From positions 1-48,552 of the IMG/VR virus record IMGVR_UViG_3300024507_000359: a stretch of DNA of 48,552 nucleotides; one strand, written 5' to 3'. The notes under the pieces are model-generated. The model did not search any database. It was not told the DNA's origin and saw only the letters and a program-made list of their open reading frames with translations. Shown here piece by piece: positions 6,875 to 15,101 of this stretch (position 1 is the stretch's first letter; the number at the start of each line of letters is the position of its first letter). This stretch comes from a virus. Position numbers and translations under genes: made by a program.

Positions 6875-6895
6875 GCCCACTTCGGTGGGCTTTTT
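6875..6895 (+). terminator. Terminator with TTCG loop
   Basis: GCCCAC (6875-6880), TTCG loop, GTGGGC (6885-6890), five T. The next promoter starts one base later. Confidence 0.93.
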
Positions 6896-6896
6896 C

Positions 6897-6924
6897 TTGA
6901 CTTAATTATCTAGTCCTGTATAAT
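6897..6924 (+). promoter_or_regulatory. Sigma-70 promoter for the epimerase gene
   Basis: TTGACT (6897-6902), 16-bp spacer, TATAAT (6919-6924), directly behind the terminator and 8 bp before the start codon. Transcripts would have almost no leader. Confidence 0.75.
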
Positions 6925-6931
6925 TACTGTT

Positions 6932-7891
6932 ATGAATATATTAGTAACAGGCGGCCTCGGCCTCATCGGGCATAACGTAGTAAAACGATTGCAATCACAA
7001 GGGCATATTGTTTCTATTGTAGATAATAAAACAACCTATGGCATCATTCCGCAAGAACAATTAGATCATCTAATTGACAAACGATCTAACGATTTAGATC
7101 TAAGCGGACTATACATTAAAGATATTTCCAATCTAAACGAAATGGATTATGTTTTTAATATTGAGCAACCAGAGATTGTTATTCACCTTGCTAGTTTTCC
7201 TAGACAAAAGGTAGTAAACGCTAATCCTTCTCAAGGTAGTCGTGTAATGAGCGAAGGATTAATTAATTTGCTTGAAATGGCAAATAGATATGAAACAAGA
7301 AAGTTTGTATATACTAGTTCGTCTATGGTATACGGCGACTTCAAAGATGATGTAAAGGAAGATTATGACTGTAAACCACAAGGACAATATGGAATCCTCA
7401 AACTTGCCGGCGAGTGGCTTATCAAAGATTATGCTCGTCGTACTAATATTGCTTATACTATTATACGCCCCTCTGCTGTATATGGTCCACTCGACGTGGA
7501 AGACCGCGTCATCAGCAAATTTATCCTCAACGCTATGCGTGGCCATCCTCTTAAAGTTAACGGAGCCGGAGAAACCCTGGACTTCACCTTCGTTGACGAT
7601 GCCGCCGACGGAATTGTTGCCGCTGCCCTCTCAGACAATACCGACAACAAAACCTACAATATAACAAAGTCACACAGTCATAGTTTACTCGACGCCGCAA
7701 ATCTAGCTGTAAAAGTAGCAGGCAAAGGAGAAATCATTGTAGGCGAAAAAGATGCAGATTTCCCTAGTCGTGGAGCACTAAACATTGACGCTGCTCGTAG
7801 AGATTTTGGATTTGATCCGAAAGTATCTGTAGAAGAAGGATTTCAAATCTACTACGATTGGTTAAAAAACGATCCTTATTTTGGATCTTGA
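6932..7891 (+). CDS. NAD-dependent sugar-nucleotide epimerase/dehydratase
   Basis: 319 residues of the extended short-chain dehydrogenase family. The Rossmann motif is Gly-Gly-Leu-Gly-Leu-Ile-Gly (residues 7-13), followed by Asp31 for the NAD ribose. Ser-Ser-Ser-Met-Val-Tyr-Gly near residue 129 and Tyr-Gly-Ile-Leu-Lys near 150 give the Ser and Tyr-x-x-x-Lys catalytic residues. Arg-Pro-Ser-Ala-Val-Tyr-Gly-Pro is the typical substrate-loop motif. It most resembles UDP-glucose 4-epimerase or dTDP-glucose dehydratase relatives; the exact sugar is unclear. The product could modify the cell envelope or phage DNA/glycans. Confidence 0.9.
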   Translation: MNILVTGGLGLIGHNVVKRLQSQGHIVSIVDNKTTYGIIPQEQLDHLIDKRSNDLDLSGLYIKDISNLNEMDYVFNIEQPEIVIHLASFPRQKVVNANPSQGSRVMSEGLINLLEMANRYETRKFVYTSSSMVYGDFKDDVKEDYDCKPQGQYGILKLAGEWLIKDYARRTNIAYTIIRPSAVYGPLDVEDRVISKFILNAMRGHPLKVNGAGETLDFTFVDDAADGIVAAALSDNTDNKTYNITKSHSHSLLDAANLAVKVAGKGEIIVGEKDADFPSRGALNIDAARRDFGFDPKVSVEEGFQIYYDWLKNDPYFGS

Positions 7892-7916
7892 CAATCACTA
7901 ACAATGAAGTTATACT
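7888..7916 (+). promoter_or_regulatory. Sigma-70 promoter
   Basis: TTGACA (7888-7893), 17-bp spacer, TATACT (7911-7916). It overlaps the end of the epimerase gene and drives the next gene and the HNH gene. Confidence 0.8.
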
Positions 7917-7947
7917 ATTCTTATAGTAAATTTGTAGGAGAACGATT

Positions 7948-8343
7948 TTGAGTATGCACTTGGAAGGTCCGTGGCTGTCAACCACAGGCAAGAAAAAAGG
8001 TAAAAAGAAATTTGCTTCGGCTGAACACGCAAGAAAGGCTAGAGAGTTGGACGAATCCTGGAAAGCCCTGCAGAAAAAATGGGCTATTGATGCTGATAAT
8101 AAAAAACGTGATCGAGGTCTATCCGCTCCTGTAATGAATCCAGTAGTGAATAAACCATTCATTCGAGATACAGGTCCAAAAATTCCTAGTTTAGATCCTA
8201 CTAATATGGCGCCTTGTCTGAAAGCGCCAGATAAGGTTTATACAGGTACTGCTATCAAAGGTATTGGTACTATGCATAAATCTAATGCTGTCCCCATTTT
8301 TTCAGACGAAGAAGCAGTTGATATATCAAGGATGCGCCGATGA
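7948..8343 (+). CDS. Conserved phage protein of unknown function
   Basis: 131 residues from TTG at 7948, seven nt after GGAG (7937-7940); an ATG at 7954 is the alternative. A Lys-rich patch (GKKKGKKK, residues 14-21) is followed by an Arg-Lys helix, and the C-terminus contains Met-His-Lys-Ser-Asn-Ala-Val-Pro-Ile-Phe and ends in Arg-Met-Arg-Arg. I associate this C-terminal pattern with widespread hypothetical phage proteins. The stop overlaps the HNH start. Confidence 0.8.
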   Translation: MSMHLEGPWLSTTGKKKGKKKFASAEHARKARELDESWKALQKKWAIDADNKKRDRGLSAPVMNPVVNKPFIRDTGPKIPSLDPTNMAPCLKAPDKVYTGTAIKGIGTMHKSNAVPIFSDEEAVDISRMRR

Positions 8344-8849
8344 CCGTACAAAGAATTTACGAATCAAAAATTTACAGAGAAGTTTTTGACTCACTATCTA
8401 CATCTGAAAGACAGGATGCAGATTGGGGTTGGGATCGAAAAAATACAAAACGCTGGCCGCTTGAAGCTCAGGCTAGAATGGACAATTGGCTGACTGTAAG
8501 TGGTAGATTAAAATTCCTAAGGCAAAATTTGTCTAGGGCTTCAAATAGAGGAGAACATTCTCAAGAGATTAAGATTACTTTAGATGAAGTATATAAAGTG
8601 GGTGAATCTCAAAATTGGAAATGTGCCTTCACTGGAGTTGATCTAGAATTTGTTAGAGGCGGGACAAATTGGGGAGGCAAATGGTGTAATCCAAATAGCT
8701 GTACCATAGATAGGATTGATAGTTCAAAAGGTTATATTAAAGGTAATATACAACTCGTTACGTGGAAGGTTAATTGCATTAAGAGAGATCTTTCAGACGA
8801 GGAATTTGTTGGAATTTGCAAACAAGTTGCTAAAAATTGTCAAAAATAA
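8340..8849 (+). CDS. HNH endonuclease (phage type)
   Basis: 169 residues. The C-terminal half has Cys-Ala-Phe-Thr-Gly-Val-Asp-Leu, Cys-Thr-Ile-Asp-Arg-Ile-Asp and Lys-Gly-Asn-Ile-Gln-Leu-Val, then Val-Asn-Cys-Ile-Lys-Arg, the usual layout of HNH enzymes in which the first His is replaced by Thr-Ile-Asp-Arg. The N-terminal half probably binds DNA. It overlaps the gene before it by 4 bp and is unrelated to the HNH gene at 3327. It is likely a freestanding homing endonuclease. Confidence 0.8.
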   Translation: MTVQRIYESKIYREVFDSLSTSERQDADWGWDRKNTKRWPLEAQARMDNWLTVSGRLKFLRQNLSRASNRGEHSQEIKITLDEVYKVGESQNWKCAFTGVDLEFVRGGTNWGGKWCNPNSCTIDRIDSSKGYIKGNIQLVTWKVNCIKRDLSDEEFVGICKQVAKNCQK

Positions 8850-8917
8850 CCTGTTTTGTTACCGATATCCAAAAAATGAACTATATATTATACGTTTCGC
8901 AAAGAAACTAAGATAGT

Positions 8918-9065
8918 AGAACCGAAGTATGTCACAAGCTGAAAAGGTTCCGCGAGTCTTGGCCAAATGAGAAACCCGTGAGATTCGGGCGGTCAAGGCT
9001 CCAAAGGCACATAGGTTATGAGACTATGCGTCCAATGGAGACAACTACACGTATGTCAGGGTTCT
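8918..9065 (+). ncRNA. Candidate structured RNA
   Basis: This 275-bp gap has no open frame I trust. AGAACC (8918-8923) pairs with GGTTCT (9060-9065) around inner helices: TTGGCC with GGTCAA, CCCG with CGGG, and CTCCA with TGGAG enclosing a further hairpin. The octamer GTATGTCA occurs at both ends (about 8927 and 9051). A 7-bp hairpin TGTTGTA/TACAACA (9103-9120) stands before the next ribosome site. No known RNA family is recognised. Confidence 0.45.
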
Positions 9066-9139
9066 TTTATTGAGCCTCGTGAAGTTAACTCCCTTAATGT
9101 AATGTTGTAGTAATACAACACCAAGTGAAAGGAGGACTT

Positions 9140-9703
9140 ATGGAAAAGTCATTTAGATTAGTATCCCTATTTCTAGGGTTTTTAGTAGTATTTCTTTTGG
9201 TTCAAAATATTACACAAAAGAAATTCACTATGCTTAGAGAAGCTCAGGCTTACTCGTCACAAGACGTAATGTCTATCAAAGTTCGTGAACAACAATTACA
9301 ATGTTTAGCCCAAAACATTTATCGTGAAGCAGGTTATGAGCCCTTCGAAGGTAAAGTTGCGGTTGCGCAGGTTACAATGAATAGAGTAGCCAAGGGAACA
9401 TTCGGTAACGATGTCTGCGGAGTTGTTTATCAAAAAAATGTAATTATGGAAAAAGTTGTATGCCAATTCTCATGGGCCTGCGACTCAGCCGCAAAAACAA
9501 AACCGATGAACAAAGAAGCCTATGCAGAAAGTTATGCTGTAGCTAAAAAGGTTCTTTTAGAAAATTTTAGATTAGATGTAATGAAAGATGCTCTTTATTA
9601 TCACGCTGCCTACGTTAATCCAAAATGGCCGCTTGAAAAGATCGGGCAAATTGGACAACACATTTTTTATCGTGGAAAGAAAGAGAAAGGTGAAAGTATA
9701 TGA
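9140..9703 (+). CDS. SleB-type cell-wall hydrolase with membrane anchor (endolysin candidate)
   Basis: 187 residues from the ATG behind AAAGGAGG (a GTG at 9125 is less well placed). Residues 7-25 are a hydrophobic segment, a signal anchor. From residue 54 the Hydrolase_2 (SleB) domain is clear: CLAQNIYREAGYEPFEGK with its catalytic Glu, Val-Ala-Gln-Val-Thr-Met-Asn-Arg-Val, Cys-Gln-Phe-Ser-Trp, Asp-Ala-Leu-Tyr-Tyr-His and Ile-Gly-Gln-His-Ile-Phe-Tyr-Arg at the end. Such enzymes cleave peptidoglycan glycan strands. The anchor suggests export before release. It overlaps a holin-like gene by 4 bp, consistent with a lysis pair. Confidence 0.88.
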   Translation: MEKSFRLVSLFLGFLVVFLLVQNITQKKFTMLREAQAYSSQDVMSIKVREQQLQCLAQNIYREAGYEPFEGKVAVAQVTMNRVAKGTFGNDVCGVVYQKNVIMEKVVCQFSWACDSAAKTKPMNKEAYAESYAVAKKVLLENFRLDVMKDALYYHAAYVNPKWPLEKIGQIGQHIFYRGKKEKGESI

Positions 9704-10014
9704 TCACGCTACCGGAGTTTAACCTTGAAAAATTTAAAACCTCTATTAATGAAAAAATCTCAAACGTATCAGCAGAGACTTTTGGTTGGTTGGCTATTGT
9801 CCTTCTACACTCTGCTACAATACCTAGCCTGTTAGCAGTTATGGCTGGCCTTACTGATCGTATGCCAGCTGTAGATTTAATATTGCTAGTATGGAGCGGA
9901 CTTAGCCTTTTGTTTATTAAGGCCGCTGTCCAAAAAGATATGCTCAATCTAGTAACTATTGGAGTAGGATTCATTGCCCAGGCTGTTATGATGGCATTGA
10001 TTTTCTTTAAGTAA
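9700..10014 (+). CDS. Three-helix membrane protein, holin candidate
   Basis: 104 residues with three hydrophobic segments (about 29-49, 58-75 and 82-103), the last ending in Phe-Phe-Lys at the C-terminus. Its start overlaps the stop of the cell-wall hydrolase. Size, topology and position fit a class I holin, which would pierce the inner membrane. No family is recognised with certainty. Confidence 0.65.
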   Translation: MITLPEFNLEKFKTSINEKISNVSAETFGWLAIVLLHSATIPSLLAVMAGLTDRMPAVDLILLVWSGLSLLFIKAAVQKDMLNLVTIGVGFIAQAVMMALIFFK

Positions 10015-10030
10015 ATTGGTAAACAACCTA

Positions 10031-10059
10031 TTGACACCGCCCAAGGGCGGTGTTATACT
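10031..10059 (+). promoter_or_regulatory. Sigma-70 promoter with palindromic spacer
   Basis: TTGACA (10031-10036), 17-bp spacer, TATACT (10054-10059). Almost the whole spacer belongs to a perfect inverted repeat, ACACCGCCC then AA then GGGCGGTGT (10034-10053). It is GC-rich in an AT-rich region. It could be an operator, or the stem of a terminator for the holin transcript, or both. Confidence 0.8.
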
Positions 10060-10094
10060 TTGTATTGTCGTAAATCACTCACAGAGAGGCACAT

Positions 10095-10586
10095 ATGAAA
10101 AAGGCAGTTTTAGCAGGCATTTTGGCAGCGTCCGTTCTTGCAACAGGTTGCTCGTCGATGAAAGAAGTTGAGGAACGTAAGACTTACGCTCAACCTAGTT
10201 GGTATATTGATTGCGCTCAAGCTGGCACAGAAGGCTGGTTTTGGTTCGCTAAGGATTATGCGTATGCTTGTGGTGCAGGCGAATCGCTTCACGCTCAAGC
10301 CGCAGAAGAACAAATGTATGCAATCGCTATGAATAACTTTGCCAAACGTATTAACAGCGAAGTTAACAGCGAAACTAAGATTGAATTTGTTAATGACAAA
10401 AAATCTACTTACACAAAGATTTCCTATGTTGTTAAAGATACAACTATTCGCGAGCATCTAAATCGCGAAGTTGGACATTTCACTATGCAAGGTCGTCACT
10501 ATACTTTTGTTAAATTGAAAATGCCTAAGGCTGTATTTGATCAGCTGATTGCCGAAGCCAAAGAACAAAAGACAGCGAGTCGATAA
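10095..10586 (+). CDS. Lipoprotein, possibly LPP20-like
   Basis: 163 residues. The signal peptide ends in a lipobox (Leu-Ala-Thr-Gly-Cys, Cys at about residue 19). Pro-Ser-Trp-Tyr, a Gly-rich turn and a long helix with repeated Ala follow, a pattern resembling LPP20-family lipoproteins. It begins a three-gene run of exported proteins behind the palindromic promoter. It should sit in the outer membrane facing the periplasm or surface. The function is unknown; superinfection exclusion by phage lipoproteins is a known precedent, but this is only a suggestion. Confidence 0.75.
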   Translation: MKKAVLAGILAASVLATGCSSMKEVEERKTYAQPSWYIDCAQAGTEGWFWFAKDYAYACGAGESLHAQAAEEQMYAIAMNNFAKRINSEVNSETKIEFVNDKKSTYTKISYVVKDTTIREHLNREVGHFTMQGRHYTFVKLKMPKAVFDQLIAEAKEQKTASR

Positions 10587-10942
10587 TGCATCCCTACACA
10601 GTAAAAAATTACTTGTGGGCTATTATTATTGCTTTGTTCGTGTTGATAACATTGTTATCAGGTTGTTCGTCGGCACCTAGAGTTCAGGCACAGAAACCAC
10701 AGTATTGCTATACTAGTCAGACCATTCAGACTAAGAATGGAGAGAAGGTTGATAGTCGTACTACCGTAGAGTGTACCGACGATCAAATAAAAAGAGTTAC
10801 TATCGCTCGAGCAGGAATTGGTAGTAACTGTGGTTATTTTTATGGATGGATGAAAAAAGGAGGACAGGATGTTCAATACCGTGCGCTCAGTTGTCAGTTG
10901 CCTGATGGTAGTTGGGAAGTTGTTGATACTCACGGCCAGTAA
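10586..10942 (+). CDS. Lipoprotein with surface-antigen-like C-terminus
   Basis: 118 residues. A hydrophobic segment (10-26) ends in a lipobox Leu-Leu-Ser-Gly-Cys. The C-terminus, Ser-Cys-Gln-Leu-Pro-Asp-Gly-Ser-Trp-Glu, resembles the end of 17-kDa surface-antigen-type proteins. It starts at the stop of the previous gene and contains the start of the next one. Confidence 0.7.
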   Translation: MHPYTVKNYLWAIIIALFVLITLLSGCSSAPRVQAQKPQYCYTSQTIQTKNGEKVDSRTTVECTDDQIKRVTIARAGIGSNCGYFYGWMKKGGQDVQYRALSCQLPDGSWEVVDTHGQ

Positions 10943-11297
10943 TCCTGTCTACGCCAACGAAATTGAAAATCCTAGATTTTTTAATTATAGGTCTGGCGAA
11001 TGGACCAACAGGTTAGTGGATCTATCATTTGGTTGGTTTAAAACTCTTGACGATGAACAAAAACTAGCATATAATCAAGCTATCACACACGCAGTTTTAT
11101 TTTCAAATGATGGAGAAATTGTTCGCTGGTATAAGAAAAATGCCAGCGGTATGGCCGTATCTTCAGCAACTTGGCCTAGTGGTGCAGGTTATTGTAGAAG
11201 AGTTTATATTCAAGCCATTGCATACAACGTCGAAAAGACTATGAAAGCTACTGCCTGTTTAAACGAAGCAGATAATAGATGGACTTGGCACAACTAA
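10869..11297 (+). CDS. Exported protein with surface-antigen-like C-terminus
   Basis: 142 residues. The ATG has a strong AAAGGAGG 6 bp upstream although it lies 74 bp inside the previous gene. Residues 1-29 look like a signal peptide ending Val-Tyr-Ala-Asn. The C-terminus has Tyr-Cys-Arg-Arg then Thr-Ala-Cys-Leu-Asn-Glu then Trp-Thr-Trp, echoing the Cys-Arg...Ala-Cys-Arg...Gly-x-Trp pattern of the previous gene, so the two may be diverged relatives. Confidence 0.7.
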   Translation: MFNTVRSVVSCLMVVGKLLILTASNPVYANEIENPRFFNYRSGEWTNRLVDLSFGWFKTLDDEQKLAYNQAITHAVLFSNDGEIVRWYKKNASGMAVSSATWPSGAGYCRRVYIQAIAYNVEKTMKATACLNEADNRWTWHN

Positions 11298-11300
11298 ATA
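11295..11300 (+). promoter_or_regulatory. Late promoter motif TAAATA
   Basis: TAAATA overlaps the previous stop codon and lies 7 nt before the ATG at 11308. No Shine-Dalgarno sequence is present. Confidence 0.5.
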
Positions 11301-11307
11301 TTTTTCT

Positions 11308-12750
11308 ATGAGAATACACACCAGCGATAAAGTTATGGCCTTTTTGGCCCTTTTCAGCGGATTATCATTATCCGCTGTTGCCATTTATTATTCTGTTGCA
11401 GGCCTAGTAGCTATCTTCGCTGCCGCAGTTATCCCCATTATTGTTATGGGTGTTGCTCTTGAAATCAGCAAACTTGTTGCTACAGTTTGGTTAAAATTAA
11501 ATTGGAAACGAGCACCATTTTTTATTAAAACATACTTGATGATTGCCATTACAATTTTAATGGTAATTACCTCGATGGGTATCTTTGGATTCCTATCAAA
11601 AGCACACAGTGACCAAAGTCTAGTAAGTGGGGATGTTCTAAGTAAGATTTCTATCTACGATGAAAAAATTAAAGTAGCAAAGGACAATATAGATGCAAAT
11701 CGCAAAGCACTCAAACAAATGGATGAGGCTGTGGACCAAGTTATGGGTCGAAGTCAAGATGAAAAAGGTGCGGACAAGGCAGTTGCGCTACGTAGAGGAC
11801 AGGCCAAGGAACGCACTCGATTACTTTCTGAGATTGCAGCCGAACAGAAAACAATTGCTAAACTTAGTGAAGAACGGGCACCCATCGCCGCTGAAGTACG
11901 TAAGGTGGAAGCAGAGGTTGGTCCGATAAAATACATTGCCGCATTAATCTACGGTGATAATCCCGATAATAATTTACTAGAACGTGCTGTTCGTTGGGTT
12001 ATCATTATTATTGTCGGTGTATTTGATCCTCTAGCAGTTATTCTTTTATTATCAAGTCAATATAGTTTCCAATGGTTTCGTGACGAAAAAGATAAAGAAT
12101 TAGAAACCACGGAGAGTGACATCCCCGAAAAGGAATCTAATGTAGTTAGCACAGATACTATTGCAGAACAAGAGCCAGTTCGAAAAGATCCTCACCCTGT
12201 AGGATGGGCGTTTCCAAAACACGCAAACATACAAGATTATAGAGTTGAAGATGAAGAACCTAAATTCAACGAAATTAAACCACTAGATCAGTGGAATGAA
12301 ATGATTGCTGAAGCTGAAGCCGCTGCCGAAAAAGAAGATGAACTAGAAGAAGAAGAAATTTTAAATAGTGTTCAAGCTATAGAAAAAGCAGCTATGACAG
12401 CTTGGAAGAAAGATAATCCAGATAGTAGTCTAAAAATTCAACGTAGATTGTTTGAACGAGGTCTTATCAGCAAACTTCCTTGGGAAGACTATATTGCAGA
12501 TGCTCAAGAAGCACAAAAATGGGCTGAAGAAAATCCAGAAACTGTTGAAGCTATTGCTGCTGAAGAATGGGCAAAAGAAAAGATCCTTACCGCAGGAATA
12601 GATGAGCGTCCAGGCGATTATATAAATCCTGTAACATATATGGAAAATGTCGACGGACATCAAGTAACTAAAACAATCGAAGGCTATCAACAAAATGCCG
12701 AACAAGGCGCAGGAACAATTTGGCAACGTATTCAAGATGCTAAAAAATGA
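11308..12750 (+). CDS. Large membrane protein with coiled coil
   Basis: 480 residues. Three to four membrane segments lie between residues 8 and 95, a long coiled coil rich in Lys, Glu and Ala covers about 105-205, another membrane segment is at about 226-248 (Val-Ile-Ile-Ile-Ile-Val-Gly-Val-Phe-Asp-Pro-Leu), and an acidic cytoplasmic tail of over 200 residues follows. I have seen similar architectures only as hypothetical proteins in T4-like aquatic phages. A late motif upstream without a ribosome site suggests late expression from a leaderless mRNA. The stop overlaps the next gene. Confidence 0.8.
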   Translation: MRIHTSDKVMAFLALFSGLSLSAVAIYYSVAGLVAIFAAAVIPIIVMGVALEISKLVATVWLKLNWKRAPFFIKTYLMIAITILMVITSMGIFGFLSKAHSDQSLVSGDVLSKISIYDEKIKVAKDNIDANRKALKQMDEAVDQVMGRSQDEKGADKAVALRRGQAKERTRLLSEIAAEQKTIAKLSEERAPIAAEVRKVEAEVGPIKYIAALIYGDNPDNNLLERAVRWVIIIIVGVFDPLAVILLLSSQYSFQWFRDEKDKELETTESDIPEKESNVVSTDTIAEQEPVRKDPHPVGWAFPKHANIQDYRVEDEEPKFNEIKPLDQWNEMIAEAEAAAEKEDELEEEEILNSVQAIEKAAMTAWKKDNPDSSLKIQRRLFERGLISKLPWEDYIADAQEAQKWAEENPETVEAIAAEEWAKEKILTAGIDERPGDYINPVTYMENVDGHQVTKTIEGYQQNAEQGAGTIWQRIQDAKK

Positions 12751-13139
12751 GTGATAGAATTTTAATTGTTACACCTCCAGACGATATACTATTACAAGGT
12801 ATCCGTATCTTACACGTAGAACTATCAGATGAACAAAGTTCAATAGTTTCTACAGCATTATTAGAATCTAAACTTCCACACACGCTTATTAACTATGTTT
12901 GGAAAATGGGTAATCGTGTAGATTGGTTATTAGACAAAATACCAAAATGCGACATTATATTGTTTAATGCAGAAGTTCCTCCTAACGGTACAGATATTAT
13001 TATAGGATGGACTGCGGCCCAACCTCAATCTTATTATTTTGGTAATCTAAAAGATTTACATTTAGCTAACGATCGTGCTATATATAGTGTTGAAGATATT
13101 TCAACTTTACTGGAGAGAATCTCAAAAAATTATGAATAA
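12747..13139 (+). CDS. Hypothetical phage protein
   Basis: 130 residues, no signal or membrane segment. Val-Thr-Pro-Pro-Asp near the N-terminus and Asp-Ile-Ile-Leu-Phe-Asn-Ala-Glu in the middle suggest an alternating alpha/beta fold. It overlaps both neighbours (4 bp and 8 bp) and so belongs to an operon ending with bS21. Confidence 0.75.
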   Translation: MSDRILIVTPPDDILLQGIRILHVELSDEQSSIVSTALLESKLPHTLINYVWKMGNRVDWLLDKIPKCDIILFNAEVPPNGTDIIIGWTAAQPQSYYFGNLKDLHLANDRAIYSVEDISTLLERISKNYE

Positions 13140-13371
13140 ATTTAATAGAATTGCATCGGGTACCGGAGTAGTATTAAAAGAAAATGAAAACATTAATTCT
13201 GCTCTTAGACGTTTTAAAAAGAAAGTAGAAGAAGCAGGAACACTTGATGTTCTTCGCAAAAAAGAATTCTACGAAAAACCAACAACAGAACGCAAACGTA
13301 AAAAAGGTGCTGCCAAAGCCCGCTGGGCCAAGAAACTTCGCGAACAACAACTCCCACCTAAATTATTCTAA
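13132..13371 (+). CDS. rpsU: Ribosomal protein bS21
   Basis: 79 residues from the ATG overlapping the previous stop. The core Ala-Leu-Arg-Arg-Phe-Lys-Lys, [12 protein letters not shown] and a basic Ala-Lys C-terminus are those of bS21, the 30S protein placed near the anti-Shine-Dalgarno end of 16S rRNA. Phage-coded bS21 is known from metagenomic and some cultured phages and is thought to bias ribosomes towards phage mRNAs. Length is close to host bS21 (about 70). The upstream frame extending to 13075 is not the real start. Confidence 0.95.
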   Translation: MNKFNRIASGTGVVLKENENINSALRRFKKKVEEAGTLDVLRKKEFYEKPTTERKRKKGAAKARWAKKLREQQLPPKLF

Positions 13372-13383
13372 GAAAGGCCTTAT

Positions 13384-14403
13384 ATGCGTATCGAAGATGA
13401 AGTTAAGCTCGACTTCAAAGATGTATTGATTCGCCCAAAAAGATCTACATTATCAAGTCGAAAATCTGTCGACTTATCTCGTAGTTACAAATTCAAACAT
13501 AGTAAATTTGAATGGACTGGTGTTCCAATTATGGCCAGTAATATGGACGGTGTTGGGACATTACAAATGGCCCACGCTCTATGTCAACATAGGATGTTTA
13601 CTTGTCTTGTAAAAAATATTGATACTTTATATTTTCAAACAACACTAGAAGACATTGGCGGAAATTATTTCGCTGTTAGCACAGGAACCAGCGACCAAGA
13701 TTTTCAACGCCTTAGTAATATTATCCGAGAGTACCCAGAAATACATTTTATCTGTATTGATGTGGCTAATGGATATCAAGAAAGATTTGGAGATTATGTT
13801 TCTAGAGTTCGTGAAACATTCCCTCAATCAACTATTATTGCTGGTAACGTTGTTACCGCAGATATGACACAGGAGTTAATTTTACGTGGTGCGGATATTG
13901 TTAAAGTGGGCATTGGCCCTGGTAGCGTTTGTACTACTCGTATTCAAACTGGTGTGGGCTACCCACAACTTAGTGCTATCATTGAATGCGCCGATGCCGC
14001 TCACGGTCTTGGCGGACATATTATTGCTGACGGCGGATGTGTTTGCCCTGGCGATGTTGCTAAGGCTTTCGGGGCTGGTGCGGACTTTGTAATGCTAGGA
14101 GGTATGCTGGCAGGTCACAACGAGGGTGGCGGTGAAGTCAAAGATGGCAAAGTCACATTCTATGGTATGAGTTCAGATACCGCTATGGAAAAGCACCACG
14201 GAGGTGTAGCGGAATATCGTAGCAGTGAAGGACGTACTGTTACAATTCCATACAAAGGTGCTGTGGAAAATACAGTTTTAGATCTATTAGGTGGTATTCG
14301 TAGTACCTGTACATACGTAGGCGCACCTAGTCTAAAACAATTATCCAAATGTACAACATTTATTAGGGTTAATAGACAAATTAATGATGTATTTGTAAAA
14401 TAA
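13384..14403 (+). CDS. guaC: GMP reductase
   Basis: 339 residues, near the 347 of E. coli GuaC. GMP reductase turns GMP into IMP with NADPH. The N-terminal [10 protein letters not shown], Met-Ala-Ser-Asn-Met-Asp, the catalytic loop Gly-Pro-Gly-Ser-Val-Cys-Thr-Thr-Arg and Ala-Asp-Gly-Gly-Cys then Gly-Gly-Met-Leu-Ala-Gly-His fit GuaC rather than IMP dehydrogenase (no CBS domains, GuaC-type loop). It would help rebalance host purines for an AT-rich phage genome. AGAAAGG precedes the ATG. Confidence 0.92.
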   Translation: MRIEDEVKLDFKDVLIRPKRSTLSSRKSVDLSRSYKFKHSKFEWTGVPIMASNMDGVGTLQMAHALCQHRMFTCLVKNIDTLYFQTTLEDIGGNYFAVSTGTSDQDFQRLSNIIREYPEIHFICIDVANGYQERFGDYVSRVRETFPQSTIIAGNVVTADMTQELILRGADIVKVGIGPGSVCTTRIQTGVGYPQLSAIIECADAAHGLGGHIIADGGCVCPGDVAKAFGAGADFVMLGGMLAGHNEGGGEVKDGKVTFYGMSSDTAMEKHHGGVAEYRSSEGRTVTIPYKGAVENTVLDLLGGIRSTCTYVGAPSLKQLSKCTTFIRVNRQINDVFVK

Positions 14404-14406
14404 TAC

Positions 14407-14435
14407 TTGACTTATATAATGAAAGAAAGTATAAT
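14407..14435 (+). promoter_or_regulatory. Sigma-70 promoter
   Basis: TTGACT (14407-14412), 17-bp spacer, TATAAT (14430-14435), 6 bp before the exonuclease ATG. Transcripts would be nearly leaderless. Confidence 0.8.
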
Positions 14436-14441
14436 AGTATT

Positions 14442-15023
14442 ATGAATACAGATATTATGATTGATTTGGAGACGCTTGACGTCCTCCCTAGTGCAACTAT
14501 CTTAACTATTGGTGCTGTTAAGTTTGATCCGTTCGGAGACGAACTTAGCGAGCCTACAATGGAAAAATTCTACGTTCGCGTAGATGTTGATAGTTGCGAT
14601 CGTATAGGTTGCACAGTTAGTCAGGCCACTCTAGATTGGTGGGCAAGCCAATCTAAGGCCGCACAAGACGAAGCATTTGATCCCGAAAATAGAATTAATA
14701 TTCACGATGCAATGAATCAATTGTATAAATTTTGTTGGGGTGCTAAACGCATTTGGAGTCACGGTGCTGGCTTTGATGTTATTATTATGGAACATATTTT
14801 CCGTAAAATTGGCAAGGCTATTCCTTGGCAATTCTGGGAAGTCCGTGATACTCGCACCCTATTCGATATTGGTATTAACCCTAACCGTCCCCCTGTATTA
14901 AAGCATCACGCTTTAGAAGATGCTTGGAATCAAGCAGTAGGCGTACAAAACGTATACAAAGCTCTACGCACAGCATCTAGTTTAGACGGAAAACTTTTTA
15001 GCCCTTTGGCTAATCAAAGATAA
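14442..15023 (+). CDS. DEDD-family 3'-5' exonuclease
   Basis: 193 residues. Met-Ile-Asp-Leu-Glu-Thr at residues 6-11 gives the first Asp-x-Glu metal pair, Trp-Ser-His-Gly-Ala-Gly-Phe-Asp near 107-114 gives the second Asp, and His-His-Ala-Leu-Glu-Asp-Ala near 156 gives the His and last Asp (DEDDh). The layout matches the RNase-T/Rv2179c-like exonucleases often seen in phages. The substrate could be DNA or RNA. Confidence 0.87.
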   Translation: MNTDIMIDLETLDVLPSATILTIGAVKFDPFGDELSEPTMEKFYVRVDVDSCDRIGCTVSQATLDWWASQSKAAQDEAFDPENRINIHDAMNQLYKFCWGAKRIWSHGAGFDVIIMEHIFRKIGKAIPWQFWEVRDTRTLFDIGINPNRPPVLKHHALEDAWNQAVGVQNVYKALRTASSLDGKLFSPLANQR

Positions 15024-15058
15024 ATAAATTTGTAGCAAGTACCACAGGGCTTGTTACA

Positions 15059-15096
15059 GAGCATAGTGCTCAATTAGATCTTACTTTATAAGGAGA
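15059..15096 (+). promoter_or_regulatory. dnaK leader with hairpins, possible RNA thermometer
   Basis: GAGCA/TGCTC (15059-15071) form a small hairpin. A 17-nt segment CTTACTTTATAAGGAGA (15080-15096) holding the ribosome site follows and occurs unchanged before hsp20 (17031-17047). Within it CTTA can pair with TAAG and hide part of the AAGGAG, as in simple RNA thermometers. Confidence 0.4.
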
Positions 15097-15101
15097 TATG
15101 T

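Noticed and set aside
8850-9120. Group I intron next to the HNH gene
   Set aside because: The conserved core pairings of group I introns are not seen and no split gene flanks the region.
13075-13131. Upstream extension of bS21
   Set aside because: It overlaps the previous gene entirely, and the bS21 domain starts at the ATG at 13132.
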